NCBI GenBank assembly: GCA_023663505.1
Contig: JAMPHH010000002.1
Location: 1 to 64,000 of the forward strand
DNA from: Muribaculum sp.
GTDB lineage: Bacteria > Bacillota > Clostridia > Lachnospirales > Lachnospiraceae
Direction: 5' to 3'
Length of the DNA stretch: 64,000 nt
Positions within the stretch are counted from its first letter, which is position 1. Each line of letters begins with the position of its first letter. The notes beneath the pieces were generated by a model. That model saw nothing but the letters and a program-made list of their open reading frames with translations. It ran no database searches and was not told the DNA's origin. Positions 1 to 7,615 of this stretch are shown piece after piece. Made by a program: the position numbers and the translations under genes.

Positions 1-16
1 ATTCAAACCAGTCTGT

Positions 17-35
17 CGGACTTCTATAGTCCGAT
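17..35. other. Short inverted repeat at window start
   Basis: TCGGACT and AGTCCGA form a 7-bp stem around a 5-nt loop. A second short hairpin (AAAGC/GCTTT at 67-80, followed by six T) lies just after it and could be a weak terminator of a gene left of the window. I see no convincing partial coding sequence in bases 1-200. Confidence 0.35.
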
Positions 36-155
36 AGATTGGGAAACTTTTAATTGATTTGATTGTTAAAGCGGCGGCTTTTTTATAAAATTAGGAGAAC
101 CGGTCATTAAAAGATCTTGCCATGATGAGCTAAGAAAATTTTACGAAAAATTCAG

Positions 156-184
156 TTTTCAAAAGCCATTGTCCGATGTATAAT
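156..184 (+). promoter_or_regulatory. Candidate promoter of the Rpn-family gene
   Basis: A TATAAT -10 box lies at 179-184, with a weak -35 (TTTTCA, 156-161) at 17-bp spacing. It sits about 27 bp before the chosen TTG start. The -10 box is good and the -35 is poor. Confidence 0.4.
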
Positions 185-210
185 GAAAGTGATGAAAGAG
201 GGTGATATTT

Positions 211-1020
211 TTGAGTACGACAGAGCAGACACACCAACAGGATTTAGAGTGTCTGAGATCGTTCCGCTATATGGATGACGATTTTATGACCGCCTGCCTT
301 GCGGATAATTTTGAGGGTATTGAACTGATACTGCGGATTGTCCTAAAGAAAAAGGGCATAAAGATTAAATCGGTTCGGACGCAGGAGGTGTTGAAGAACT
401 TACAAGGGTGCTCCGCTACGTTAGATGTCCTTGCGGTGGACAGCGACAAAAAAGAGTTTGACGTTGAAATTCAGAGGAAAGACTCAGGGGCAGGCGCAAA
501 AAGGGCAAGGCATAACAGCAGCTTATTGGATGCACATATATTAAAGCCTGGAGAAGAGACGGATGATATTCCCGACAGCTACGTTATTTTTATAACCGAG
601 AATGATGTAATGAAAGGGAACCAGCCAATTTATCCGGTAGAGAGATATGTTACCATCGGGGAAAAGAAAGTATTGTTTGGTGACGGATCACATATAATAT
701 ATGTCAATGGTAAATATAGGGGCGATGATGAAATCGGCAAGCTGATGCACGATTTTTCATGCACCGATCCCGATGATATGAATTATGAGGCTCTTGCTAA
801 AAAAGCGAGGTACTTCAAGCAGGACGAGAAAGGAGTAAAAGCCATGTGCAAAATGCTGGAGGATATGAGGGATGAAGCGGTAAAAAGGGCTACAAAAGAA
901 AATGCTCGCAGGCTTTTGAGATTAGGGAAAATAAAGGTTAGTGAAATATCGGAATGTTTTCCGGATTTATCAGAGAATGATGTTAAGGAACTTGAAACAG
1001 AGGTCATGCGGTTAGCATAA
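211..1020 (+). CDS. Rpn/PDDEXK_2 family nuclease (putative transposase)
   Basis: This 269-residue protein belongs to the PD-(D/E)XK nuclease family often annotated as Rpn recombination-promoting nuclease or PDDEXK_2 transposase, which is abundant in Lachnospiraceae. The nuclease core is visible as the N-terminal stretch with MDDDFM, followed by LDVLAVD (first Asp) and FDVEIQRKD (the ExQ form of the catalytic motif). The C-terminal part is helical and charged (KKARYFKQDEKG, then a KRATKEN segment), as is usual for the family. A GTG at 202 is also in frame, but the AGAGGGTG ribosome site is well spaced only for TTG at 211. No terminal inverted repeats were found, so this is a stand-alone gene rather than a recognisable insertion sequence. 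The biological role of the family is uncertain; RecA-independent recombination has been proposed for Rpn proteins. Confidence 0.75.
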   Translation: MSTTEQTHQQDLECLRSFRYMDDDFMTACLADNFEGIELILRIVLKKKGIKIKSVRTQEVLKNLQGCSATLDVLAVDSDKKEFDVEIQRKDSGAGAKRARHNSSLLDAHILKPGEETDDIPDSYVIFITENDVMKGNQPIYPVERYVTIGEKKVLFGDGSHIIYVNGKYRGDDEIGKLMHDFSCTDPDDMNYEALAKKARYFKQDEKGVKAMCKMLEDMRDEAVKRATKENARRLLRLGKIKVSEISECFPDLSENDVKELETEVMRLA

Positions 1021-1053
1021 TTAGTAAAACAATTTAATATCAAAAAACAGCGT

Positions 1054-1097
1054 AAAGGAGCATGGAACAATAAATGTAAACCATGCGCCTTTTTTGC
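1054..1097 (+). terminator. Intrinsic terminator after the Rpn-family gene
   Basis: AAAGGAGCATGG (1054-1065) pairs with CCATGCGCCTTT (1081-1092) with one mismatch, and is followed by a run of T. Confidence 0.7.
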
Positions 1098-1114
1098 GCC
1101 CAAAAGGAGGAACA

Positions 1115-1183
1115 ATGAGCAAATCCAATGAAGTGGATTCAAACATTCAGACCAACACCACAGGGCAAAACAAGAAAAAGTGA
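1115..1183 (+). CDS. 22-residue ORF with strong ribosome binding site
   Basis: A 22-codon frame, starting MSKSNEVDSN and ending in KKK, is preceded by AAAGGAGG 5 nt before its ATG. The peptide is polar and has no membrane segment. It lies directly behind the terminator at 1054-1097. It could be a leader peptide, a short real protein, or the preserved N-terminus of a decayed gene. I do not recognise it. Confidence 0.3.
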   Translation: MSKSNEVDSNIQTNTTGQNKKK

Positions 1184-1355
1184 TGAAAAATGATGAATAA
1201 GTCCTTGACAAGTTGCAACAGGATTTACCACAAAATATGTTTTTGCGCGAATGAATTTGCAGGTGTACTTTTGTGACAGAATCAGGTATAATATAAAATA
1301 TATATGAGAGATGTAAAGCAATCCGAACAGATAAACACGGAGATGGTGAATACAT
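1184..1355. promoter_or_regulatory. Upstream region of the PocR hybrid kinase
   Basis: This A+T-rich region holds a TATAAT at 1287-1292 in the context AGGTATAATATAAAAT, about 64 bp before the kinase start. No good -35 box lies at the usual distance; an isolated TTGACA at 1205-1210 is not followed by a -10. Nothing else was recognised. Confidence 0.35.
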
Positions 1356-4070
1356 ATGCCTGATATAGCAGAAAAAAAACTGGAGGAGATCAAGCTCTTA
1401 GACCTGATAGACATCAACGTCCTAAAGCGCGTGCAGAACATTTTTTCCAAGATGACGCGTATGGCGGTGCTTATCACCGACGAGGAGGGGATCTCGCTGA
1501 CGGAGGGGAATAATTTTTCCAAGATCTGCATGGATTATTGCCGCAGGTCGCCCGAGGGCAGGAAAAGGTGTGAGCAGTGTGACAAGATGGGCGCGACCAT
1601 GGTAATGGAACAGAAGGCTCCTCTGTATTACTACTGTCATGCCAACATGATAGATTTTGCCGCGCCGATCATGTTAAACGGGCGTATGCTCGGAAGCTTT
1701 ATCGGCGGACAGGTGCTGACACACAAGCCGAACATGGAGGATATGCGCAGGGTTGCCAGAGAGATTGGAGCCGATGAGGAGGAATTCGTGCAGGCAGCGA
1801 ACGAGGTTCAGATCGTTCCCGTAGCGGCGATTGACCGTGCGGCGGATTTTATGTACGGCTACGCGGAAATATTGTCAGAGCTGGCATATAAGGCTTATGA
1901 CGCGCATAAAATGACAAATGCAGCACTGCGTGCATCGGCAGTGAAATCAGACTTTCTCGCCAACATGAGCCATGAGATCAGGACGCCCCTAAACGCCATT
2001 ATCGGCATGACGCAGATCGCACTGCGGGAGGAAATGTCAGATGTGGCGAGACAGCATATCTCCCAAGTCATAGGCTCCGGACAGATGCTGCTCACGATCA
2101 TCAACGATATTTTGGATTATTCCAAAATAGAATCCGGCAAAATGAGCCTGATTGACAATGAATACACCACACTTTCTCTTGTGCAGGGAGTGATTGCGAT
2201 TATTGCCAACAGAATCGGCGACAAGAAAATCGAGCTGATCATAGATGTTGAGCCGTCCATTCCCCAGATGTTGTGGGGAGATGATACCAGACTGAAGCAG
2301 ATATTGGTGAATCTGGCGAACAATGCCGTCAAGTTTACCAACGAGGGGTGCGTTGTCATAAGGATCGGTTATAAGTGGGCGCACTCCGACGAGATTATTT
2401 TAAAATGCAGGGTACAGGACACGGGCATCGGTATTAAGAAGGAGGAGTTTGACCGCTTGTTTAACTCCTTTGAACAGCTTGACAGCAAGAGAAACAGAGA
2501 GGTGGAGGGTACGGGTCTGGGGCTTGCCATTGTGAAAAACCTTGTCGAGCTCATGGGGGGCAGGGTCTCTGTGGAGAGCAAATACGGCAAGGGCAGTACA
2601 TTTTCCGTTGAGGTGCCCCAAAAGGTAGTGGACAGACATGCCTGCATCACACCCTTTGAGGACTGTCCCTGTGTCGTGGGGCTGATTGACAACCCCTATA
2701 TTGGCACGGAGCTGCATAAGGACGTGGAGCGAATAGGCGCTCAGTACATATGGGCGGATTCGGAGGACGACGTGCCCGCCCTGATCGAGCAGTCAGAAGC
2801 CAAATTCCTCTTTGTCAGTGAGGAATTGTTCACCGATAAGCTGTGGCAGTACGCACTGTCGCAAAAGGAGCTCACCACAGTCAGGTTGGTTGCGTATAAC
2901 AATATGGACTATGATGAGGTGCCCGGGGTCATAACGATTAGAAAGCCCCTGTATTCCATGAATGTGGCTGCCCTGCTCAAGAATATCAAGCTTAAGGATA
3001 CCGCCGAGGAGGACACGCAGGAGCTTGATTTTATCGCGCCGACGGCTGATATCTTGATCGTAGATGACAATGAGGTCAATCTGACCGTGGCGGTAGGGCT
3101 GCTTGAGCCTCTCCGCATGAAGATGGACACGGCTGCAAGCGGGAAAAGCGCCATAGACATGATGTGCCGCAAGCGTTACGATATCGTGTTTATGGATCAC
3201 ATGATGCCCCAGATGGACGGAGTGGAGACAACACATCTTATCCGCCAGATGCAGCCGGAGTACAAGGCTGTGCCCGTCATTGCCCTGACTGCAAACGCTG
3301 TCAGCGGCGTCAAGGAGCTTCTGCTTAAGGAGGGCATGGACGATTTTATCGCCAAGCCCATAGAGTTCAAGGTGCTTTTGGCGAAGCTGAAAAAGTACCT
3401 TCCGGCGGAGAAGATAGAAGCCGTAACTCCCGAGTCCGTCAAACAGGAGGACGCGGAGCCGCAGACCGCGATCGATATTCCTTGTCTGGACACGGAGGAG
3501 GCGTTAAGGCTTTTGGGGTCTTCCCAGTTGTTCTGGCGGGTGCTGAAGGACTATTATCGAATCATCGACAAGAAATGTGAGAGAATCAAAACCTGTGAGA
3601 TGGCGGAGGACTGGGACGAATATTGTGCCGAGGTACACGCCCTGAAAAGCTCCTCCCGCCAGATTGGGGCGAAAGCCCTGTCCGAGATGGCAAAGCAGAT
3701 GGAGGACGCGAGCCGCGAGAGGGAGATTGAGCGCGTTCGAGCCTCCACGGATGAGCTGCTGGCGGAGTATCGGCGGCTGCAGGAGCAGTTGACGCCTTAC
3801 TGTCATGAGGAAAGGGAAGTCAGCACGGAGCGCATCTCAGGCGAGCAGCTATGCAGCTTCCTGAAGGAGATGCAGGAAGCGTGGGCGAGTCTTGACATCG
3901 GTACTATCGAGGATATTTTCTCGAAGATGGATAAATATCTCTATGAGGGAGAGGAAAAAGCGTATTTTGAGAGGCTGGGAACGGCAATAGAAAATTTTGA
4001 CGTAGAGGAAGCGGAGTCCATAATCAACCAATGGCTCCAATTGATTCCAAGTGTGGAGGGTGGCAAATGA
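1356..4070 (+). CDS. PocR-domain hybrid histidine kinase with receiver and Hpt domains
   Basis: This is a cytoplasmic phosphorelay protein of 904 residues with no membrane segments. Domain order: PocR-type sensory domain at about 12-175, with a cysteine-rich stretch (CMDYCRRSPEGRKRCEQC) that may bind a ligand or metal; HisKA with MSHEIRTPLN, phospho-acceptor His near 206; HATPase with NLANNAVKFT near 315; a degenerate receiver-like segment at about 440-550; a true receiver (ILIVDDNE, phospho-Asp near 614 in VFMDHMMP); and a C-terminal Hpt domain with HALKSSSRQ, His near 761. The chain His-Asp-His fits a full relay whose next partner is the ATGA-coupled receiver protein downstream. PocR domains are known from regulators of propanediol use; the ligand here is unknown. 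The C-terminal half is clearly paralogous to the minus-strand kinase at 36171-38906. Confidence 0.9.
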   Translation: MPDIAEKKLEEIKLLDLIDINVLKRVQNIFSKMTRMAVLITDEEGISLTEGNNFSKICMDYCRRSPEGRKRCEQCDKMGATMVMEQKAPLYYYCHANMIDFAAPIMLNGRMLGSFIGGQVLTHKPNMEDMRRVAREIGADEEEFVQAANEVQIVPVAAIDRAADFMYGYAEILSELAYKAYDAHKMTNAALRASAVKSDFLANMSHEIRTPLNAIIGMTQIALREEMSDVARQHISQVIGSGQMLLTIINDILDYSKIESGKMSLIDNEYTTLSLVQGVIAIIANRIGDKKIELIIDVEPSIPQMLWGDDTRLKQILVNLANNAVKFTNEGCVVIRIGYKWAHSDEIILKCRVQDTGIGIKKEEFDRLFNSFEQLDSKRNREVEGTGLGLAIVKNLVELMGGRVSVESKYGKGSTFSVEVPQKVVDRHACITPFEDCPCVVGLIDNPYIGTELHKDVERIGAQYIWADSEDDVPALIEQSEAKFLFVSEELFTDKLWQYALSQKELTTVRLVAYNNMDYDEVPGVITIRKPLYSMNVAALLKNIKLKDTAEEDTQELDFIAPTADILIVDDNEVNLTVAVGLLEPLRMKMDTAASGKSAIDMMCRKRYDIVFMDHMMPQMDGVETTHLIRQMQPEYKAVPVIALTANAVSGVKELLLKEGMDDFIAKPIEFKVLLAKLKKYLPAEKIEAVTPESVKQEDAEPQTAIDIPCLDTEEALRLLGSSQLFWRVLKDYYRIIDKKCERIKTCEMAEDWDEYCAEVHALKSSSRQIGAKALSEMAKQMEDASREREIERVRASTDELLAEYRRLQEQLTPYCHEEREVSTERISGEQLCSFLKEMQEAWASLDIGTIEDIFSKMDKYLYEGEEKAYFERLGTAIENFDVEEAESIINQWLQLIPSVEGGK

Positions 4071-5809
4071 TTGAGGTGATCGTAAGTGAAGACGGCATGA
4101 TGGCGGAGCTGTTCGTGAGTCCGGAGCCGGAGGAGGAGCTCAACAAGCAGGTTATCATTGATAATCTGAAGGTGGAGGGCGTTCAGGCGGGGATTGACGA
4201 GGAGGTCATCACCGAGCTTTTGGACAAAAAGCTCTACAATCGGAATGTGCAGGTGGCGAGCGGCAAACCGCCCGTTGACGGACAGGACGGATATTATGTG
4301 TACTTTTTTGATGTCAACGCGGGGGACGGGCTTCCCAGAATCAGGGAGGACGGCTCTGTGGATTATTCCAAGGTGATCGCCAATGTGAGCGCGGGGGAGC
4401 TTCTGGCGGAGTATCACCCAGAGACCAACGGCACATACGGGTACAATGTCTTTGCGAGGGCGCTTGCGCCCGTCAGGGGCAAGGCTCAGAGGGTTTTGCG
4501 CTGCAAGCATGTGCGGCGTGATGAGAATCTGTATTTTGCGGATATAGACGGTCATGTGTCCCTGCAGGATAACTCGATCATAGTAAACAATGTGTTGGAC
4601 ATCAGGGGCGACGCCAACTATAATGTGGGAAATATCAAATTCAACGGGGATATCCATGTGCATGGCAATATCACGGGAGGCGTTACCGTGAATGCGGAGG
4701 GTTCGGTGATCGTGGACGGAGTGATTGAGGACGCGAAGGTATACGCGGATCTGGATATCATTGTCAGCCGCGGAATACACGGGCAGGGAACCCGCAAGGA
4801 CGGTGTGCAGATGGAGGAGGGCAACACGATGGTGGACGCCATGAGAGATCTGCGGACACGTTTTATCGACCACGCGTTTGCGAGGACGGACGGTGATGTC
4901 TACATGGATTATGCGATCGGTTCTGTCATCGAGGCGGAGGGAAAGGTCATAGCCAAGGGCAGAAAGGGCATCATCGTCGGCGGCAGCACCTACGCCCTGA
5001 TGGGGGTCGAGGCCAACAGGCTTGGCAATGACGTGGAGCTGCTCACGGAGGTCAACGCGGGTTACAGCAAGAAGCTGAATGCGCAGACCCTGTCGTACAG
5101 ACAGGAAGCGAAGGATCTGGAAGATGAGCTGTTGGAAATGACAGAGATCGTCAAGATCAAGGAGTACCGTGAGAAGATACGGGAGCTTAGGGGTAAGGTG
5201 CAGGTTCTAGAGAACGAGGCATGGCAGAAGCAGCTCGCGCCCGTGATCGTCCGCAGCGAGATCTGCCGCAATGTGAAGCTGATGTTCGGGGAGACTCCCG
5301 CTCCCGATATGCATGGCATCAGCGAGATAGAGATCAGGAAGATCAACGGAAATATTCTGTGCAAGCCCATAGGCACCTTCTCAAAGGCATTGCTGTACCG
5401 GGAGCCTCTTGAGGTGGAGGAGCAGCCGATCCGCGTCAAGATCAAGGTGCTGGTCATTGATGATGACGTTCACTTTCTGCGCACCATGCATCAGCTTTTG
5501 GAAAGACAGTATCAGGTGGCGGTGGCACCCAGTGGGAAGGTGGCAAGGAAATATCTGGAGACAAACGAGGTGGACATCATTCTGCTAGACTATATCATGA
5601 CCGAGGAGAACGGCGTGGAGGTGTTAAAGAGCTTCCGCGCTTGGGACAAGGTGAAGGACGTGCCGGTGGTGTTCCTGACGGGATTGGACGACAAGCGCAA
5701 GATCATGGAATGTCTGTCCCTGCACCCCGCAGGATATATCATGAAGCCTGTGGAGAAGGAAAAGCTCTTTGCCAAGATTCACGCCATTGTAGGTGGAGAG
5801 GATTCATAA
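4067..5809 (+). CDS. FapA (DUF342)-like protein fused to a response-regulator receiver
   Basis: This 580-residue protein starts at the ATG that overlaps the upstream TGA (ATGA), with GGAGGG at 4055-4060; that start is preferred to an in-frame ATG at 4031. Residues about 1-440 look like a FapA/DUF342 protein: beta-rich repeats such as GDANYNVGNIKFNGDIHV and VTVNAEGSVIVDGVI, then a coiled-coil (DLEDELLEMTEIVKIKEYRE). Residues about 455-580 are a CheY-like receiver with VLVIDDD, phospho-Asp near 508 (ILLDYIM), and the conserved FLTG and MKP segments. FapA proteins are tied to flagellar or polar assembly in Vibrio, but many Firmicute members have no known role. Translational coupling to the PocR kinase makes this the likely phospho-acceptor. 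There is no DNA-binding domain, so the output is probably protein interaction or localisation. Confidence 0.85.
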   Translation: MIEVIVSEDGMMAELFVSPEPEEELNKQVIIDNLKVEGVQAGIDEEVITELLDKKLYNRNVQVASGKPPVDGQDGYYVYFFDVNAGDGLPRIREDGSVDYSKVIANVSAGELLAEYHPETNGTYGYNVFARALAPVRGKAQRVLRCKHVRRDENLYFADIDGHVSLQDNSIIVNNVLDIRGDANYNVGNIKFNGDIHVHGNITGGVTVNAEGSVIVDGVIEDAKVYADLDIIVSRGIHGQGTRKDGVQMEEGNTMVDAMRDLRTRFIDHAFARTDGDVYMDYAIGSVIEAEGKVIAKGRKGIIVGGSTYALMGVEANRLGNDVELLTEVNAGYSKKLNAQTLSYRQEAKDLEDELLEMTEIVKIKEYREKIRELRGKVQVLENEAWQKQLAPVIVRSEICRNVKLMFGETPAPDMHGISEIEIRKINGNILCKPIGTFSKALLYREPLEVEEQPIRVKIKVLVIDDDVHFLRTMHQLLERQYQVAVAPSGKVARKYLETNEVDIILLDYIMTEENGVEVLKSFRAWDKVKDVPVVFLTGLDDKRKIMECLSLHPAGYIMKPVEKEKLFAKIHAIVGGEDS

Positions 5810-5831
5810 CGGTTTGACATAACGGTTTGAC
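5806..5831 (+). repeat. 13-bp tandem duplication spanning the stop codon
   Basis: ATAACGGTTTGAC occurs twice back to back (5806-5818, 5819-5831). The first copy contains the TAA stop of the FapA-receiver gene. The second supplies TTGACC, which with TAATAT at 5849-5854 (16-bp spacing) makes a candidate promoter. Confidence 0.7.
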
Positions 5832-5868
5832 CGCAAAGTTTATGCTAGTAATATGTGGTGAGTTATGG

Positions 5869-6060
5869 TATAATAGTCCATATTTGAGGTTGGAAACGGC
5901 CGAATGGCCATCATTACCATGATTGTGGAACAATCATGCTATAATAGACCATATTCGAGGCATAAAACGGCCGAATGGCCATCATTACCATGATTGTGGA
6001 ACAATCATGGTATAATAGACCATATTCGAGGCAGGAAACGGCCGAATGGCCATGATATTT
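5869..6060. repeat. Three 71-bp tandem repeats with nested palindromes
   Basis: Units begin at 5869, 5940 and 6011, exactly 71 bp apart; the third breaks off after its GGCC palindrome. Each unit starts with TATAATAG flanked by TGGT/ACCA (lost at the first unit, which reads TCCA). It continues with CATATT(C/T)GAGG and the palindrome GGCC-GAAT-GGCC. The first two units end in a 9-bp perfect stem, CATGATTGT and ACAATCATG, around GGA. The block lies directly upstream of the solute-binding protein/sensor genes. It may be an operator array, serial promoters (each unit has a perfect -10), or a structured leader. Units differ at only a few positions. Confidence 0.9.
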
Positions 6061-6091
6061 ACAAAAAGTCGGACGAGTGAAAGGAGACGCC

Positions 6092-7534
6092 ATGTTGCGG
6101 AATAGAATTACATTACTGTTAGGGGTAGGTGTATTATTGGGGGTTCTGCTGTGCGGCTGTGGCGCGAAAACGCCGTTAGACCCTAAGAATCCGGTGACGA
6201 TTCGCGTATGGACATATTATAACGGAGATCAGCTTGCGGCGTTTGACGATCTGGTGGAGGAATTTAACGAAACGGTGGGCGAGAAAGAAGGCATCGTGGT
6301 CAAGAGCCAGAGTATGGGCTCTGTCAACGATCTGGAGTCCAACGTGCTCGCGGCGGTGAAGGGCGAGGTTGGCGCGGAGGACGTGCCAAGTATCTTTATG
6401 GCATACGCTGACACTGCCTATGCAGTTGACCAGATGGGCGAGGTAGTGGATATCAAGGAATATCTGAGCGATGACGAGGTGAATTTATACATAGACAGCT
6501 ATATCAAGGAGGGAGATTTCAGCGGTACGGGGGAGATCAAAATCTTTCCCACGGCAAAGTCTCAGGAGGTGTTGGTGCTCAACAAGACGGATTGGGACGT
6601 CTTTGCGGGCAAGACAGGGGCTTCCTACGAGGATATGGCGGATATGGACGGTCTGGTGGAGACGGCGAAGCGTTATTACGAGTGGACGGACGCACAGACT
6701 CCGGACGTGCCGAATGACGGAAAGGCATTGTTTGGCAGGGACGCGATGGCAAATTATATGCTGATCGGCAGTATGCAGATGGGCGAGGAGCTGTTCGAGG
6801 TGTCGGACGGTAAGATGACCCTGCATTTTGAAAAGGACGTGGCGCGCAGGCTTTGGGACGGATATTATGTGCCCTTTGTGAAGGGGTATTTTGCCGCCAC
6901 GGGGCGTTTTCGCAGTGATGACATTAAGACGGGCAATATCATTGCCTACGTGGGATCTTCCTCAGGGACGTCCTTTTTCCCCAATACAGTGAATTTGAGC
7001 GACACGGAGAGCCACCCGATTGAGATGGATGTGCTTCCCTGCCCGAAATTTGCGGGCGAGACTCCGGATTACGCCGTGCAGCAGGGTGCGGGCATGGTGG
7101 TGACAAAGGGGAGCGATGCGGAGGTTTACGCGTCAGTGGAATTTTTGAAATGGTTTACGGCAGATGAAAGAAATATAAAGTTCTCGGTCAATTCAGGATA
7201 TCTTCCGGTGACAAAGACGGCAAACAATAAAGAGGCGATTCTAAACAGCGGCGCGCAGATTGATGACGCGATGCAGAAGACCCTCTCCGTCGGCGTGGAC
7301 ACGGTCAACGGGAATCAGATGTATACCACCAAGGCTTTTGAGGGTGGCGCGTCGGCGCGCAACGTGTTGGAATACAGCATGAGCGACAGGGCGACCGCTG
7401 ACCGTGCCGTGGTGGTCGAGCGTCTGGCACAGGGGCAGAGTCTGGACGAGGCTGCGGCGGAGTTCCTTACGGACGCCTGCTTTGAGACATGGTACCAAGA
7501 GACATTACAGCAATTACAGGCATTTGAGAATTAA
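6092..7534 (+). CDS. Family-1 extracellular solute-binding lipoprotein (first copy)
   Basis: This 480-residue lipoprotein has a short basic N-terminus, a hydrophobic core and a lipobox (LCGC, lipidated Cys near 23). The mature part begins with the family-1 ABC solute-binding signature (PVTIRVWTYYNG, then AAFDDLVEEFNETVG). The ATG at 6092 has AAGGAG 5 nt upstream and is preferred to GTG 6077. It presumably binds a sugar or similar solute outside the membrane. No permease or ATPase of the matching type is nearby: the next gene is a membrane GGDEF-EAL sensor, then a second paralogous binding protein and a sensor kinase. This suggests a role as a ligand-presenting subunit for the sensor rather than (or besides) transport. 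It is a close paralogue of the gene at 10639, sharing NKTDW, DAQTPD(V/I)PNDG and AVQQGAGMVV segments. Confidence 0.85.
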   Translation: MLRNRITLLLGVGVLLGVLLCGCGAKTPLDPKNPVTIRVWTYYNGDQLAAFDDLVEEFNETVGEKEGIVVKSQSMGSVNDLESNVLAAVKGEVGAEDVPSIFMAYADTAYAVDQMGEVVDIKEYLSDDEVNLYIDSYIKEGDFSGTGEIKIFPTAKSQEVLVLNKTDWDVFAGKTGASYEDMADMDGLVETAKRYYEWTDAQTPDVPNDGKALFGRDAMANYMLIGSMQMGEELFEVSDGKMTLHFEKDVARRLWDGYYVPFVKGYFAATGRFRSDDIKTGNIIAYVGSSSGTSFFPNTVNLSDTESHPIEMDVLPCPKFAGETPDYAVQQGAGMVVTKGSDAEVYASVEFLKWFTADERNIKFSVNSGYLPVTKTANNKEAILNSGAQIDDAMQKTLSVGVDTVNGNQMYTTKAFEGGASARNVLEYSMSDRATADRAVVVERLAQGQSLDEAAAEFLTDACFETWYQETLQQLQAFEN

Positions 7535-7542
7535 GAAAATGT

Positions 7543-7597
7543 GCAGCCGCTCAGGAGCGAACATGCAGTGTTTACGAGGCTGTTTCTGAGCGGTTGT
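7543..7597 (+). other. Inverted repeat between binding protein and sensor
   Basis: GCAGCCGCTCAG (7543-7554) pairs with CTGAGCGGTTGT (7586-7597); the inner 8 bp are perfect. It has no T-tract, so it is more likely an mRNA structure or processing/attenuation element than a terminator. It fills most of the 81-bp gap before the next start codon. Confidence 0.5.
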
Positions 7598-7615
7598 GAA
7601 AATGTAGGTGGACAT

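Noticed and set aside
1..200. Partial gene at the left window edge
   Set aside because: No frame gives a recognisable protein; the stretch has two small hairpins and a promoter only.
5869..6060. Regularly spaced 71-bp repeats as a CRISPR array
   Set aside because: The units are repeated end to end with no variable spacers, and no cas genes are near.
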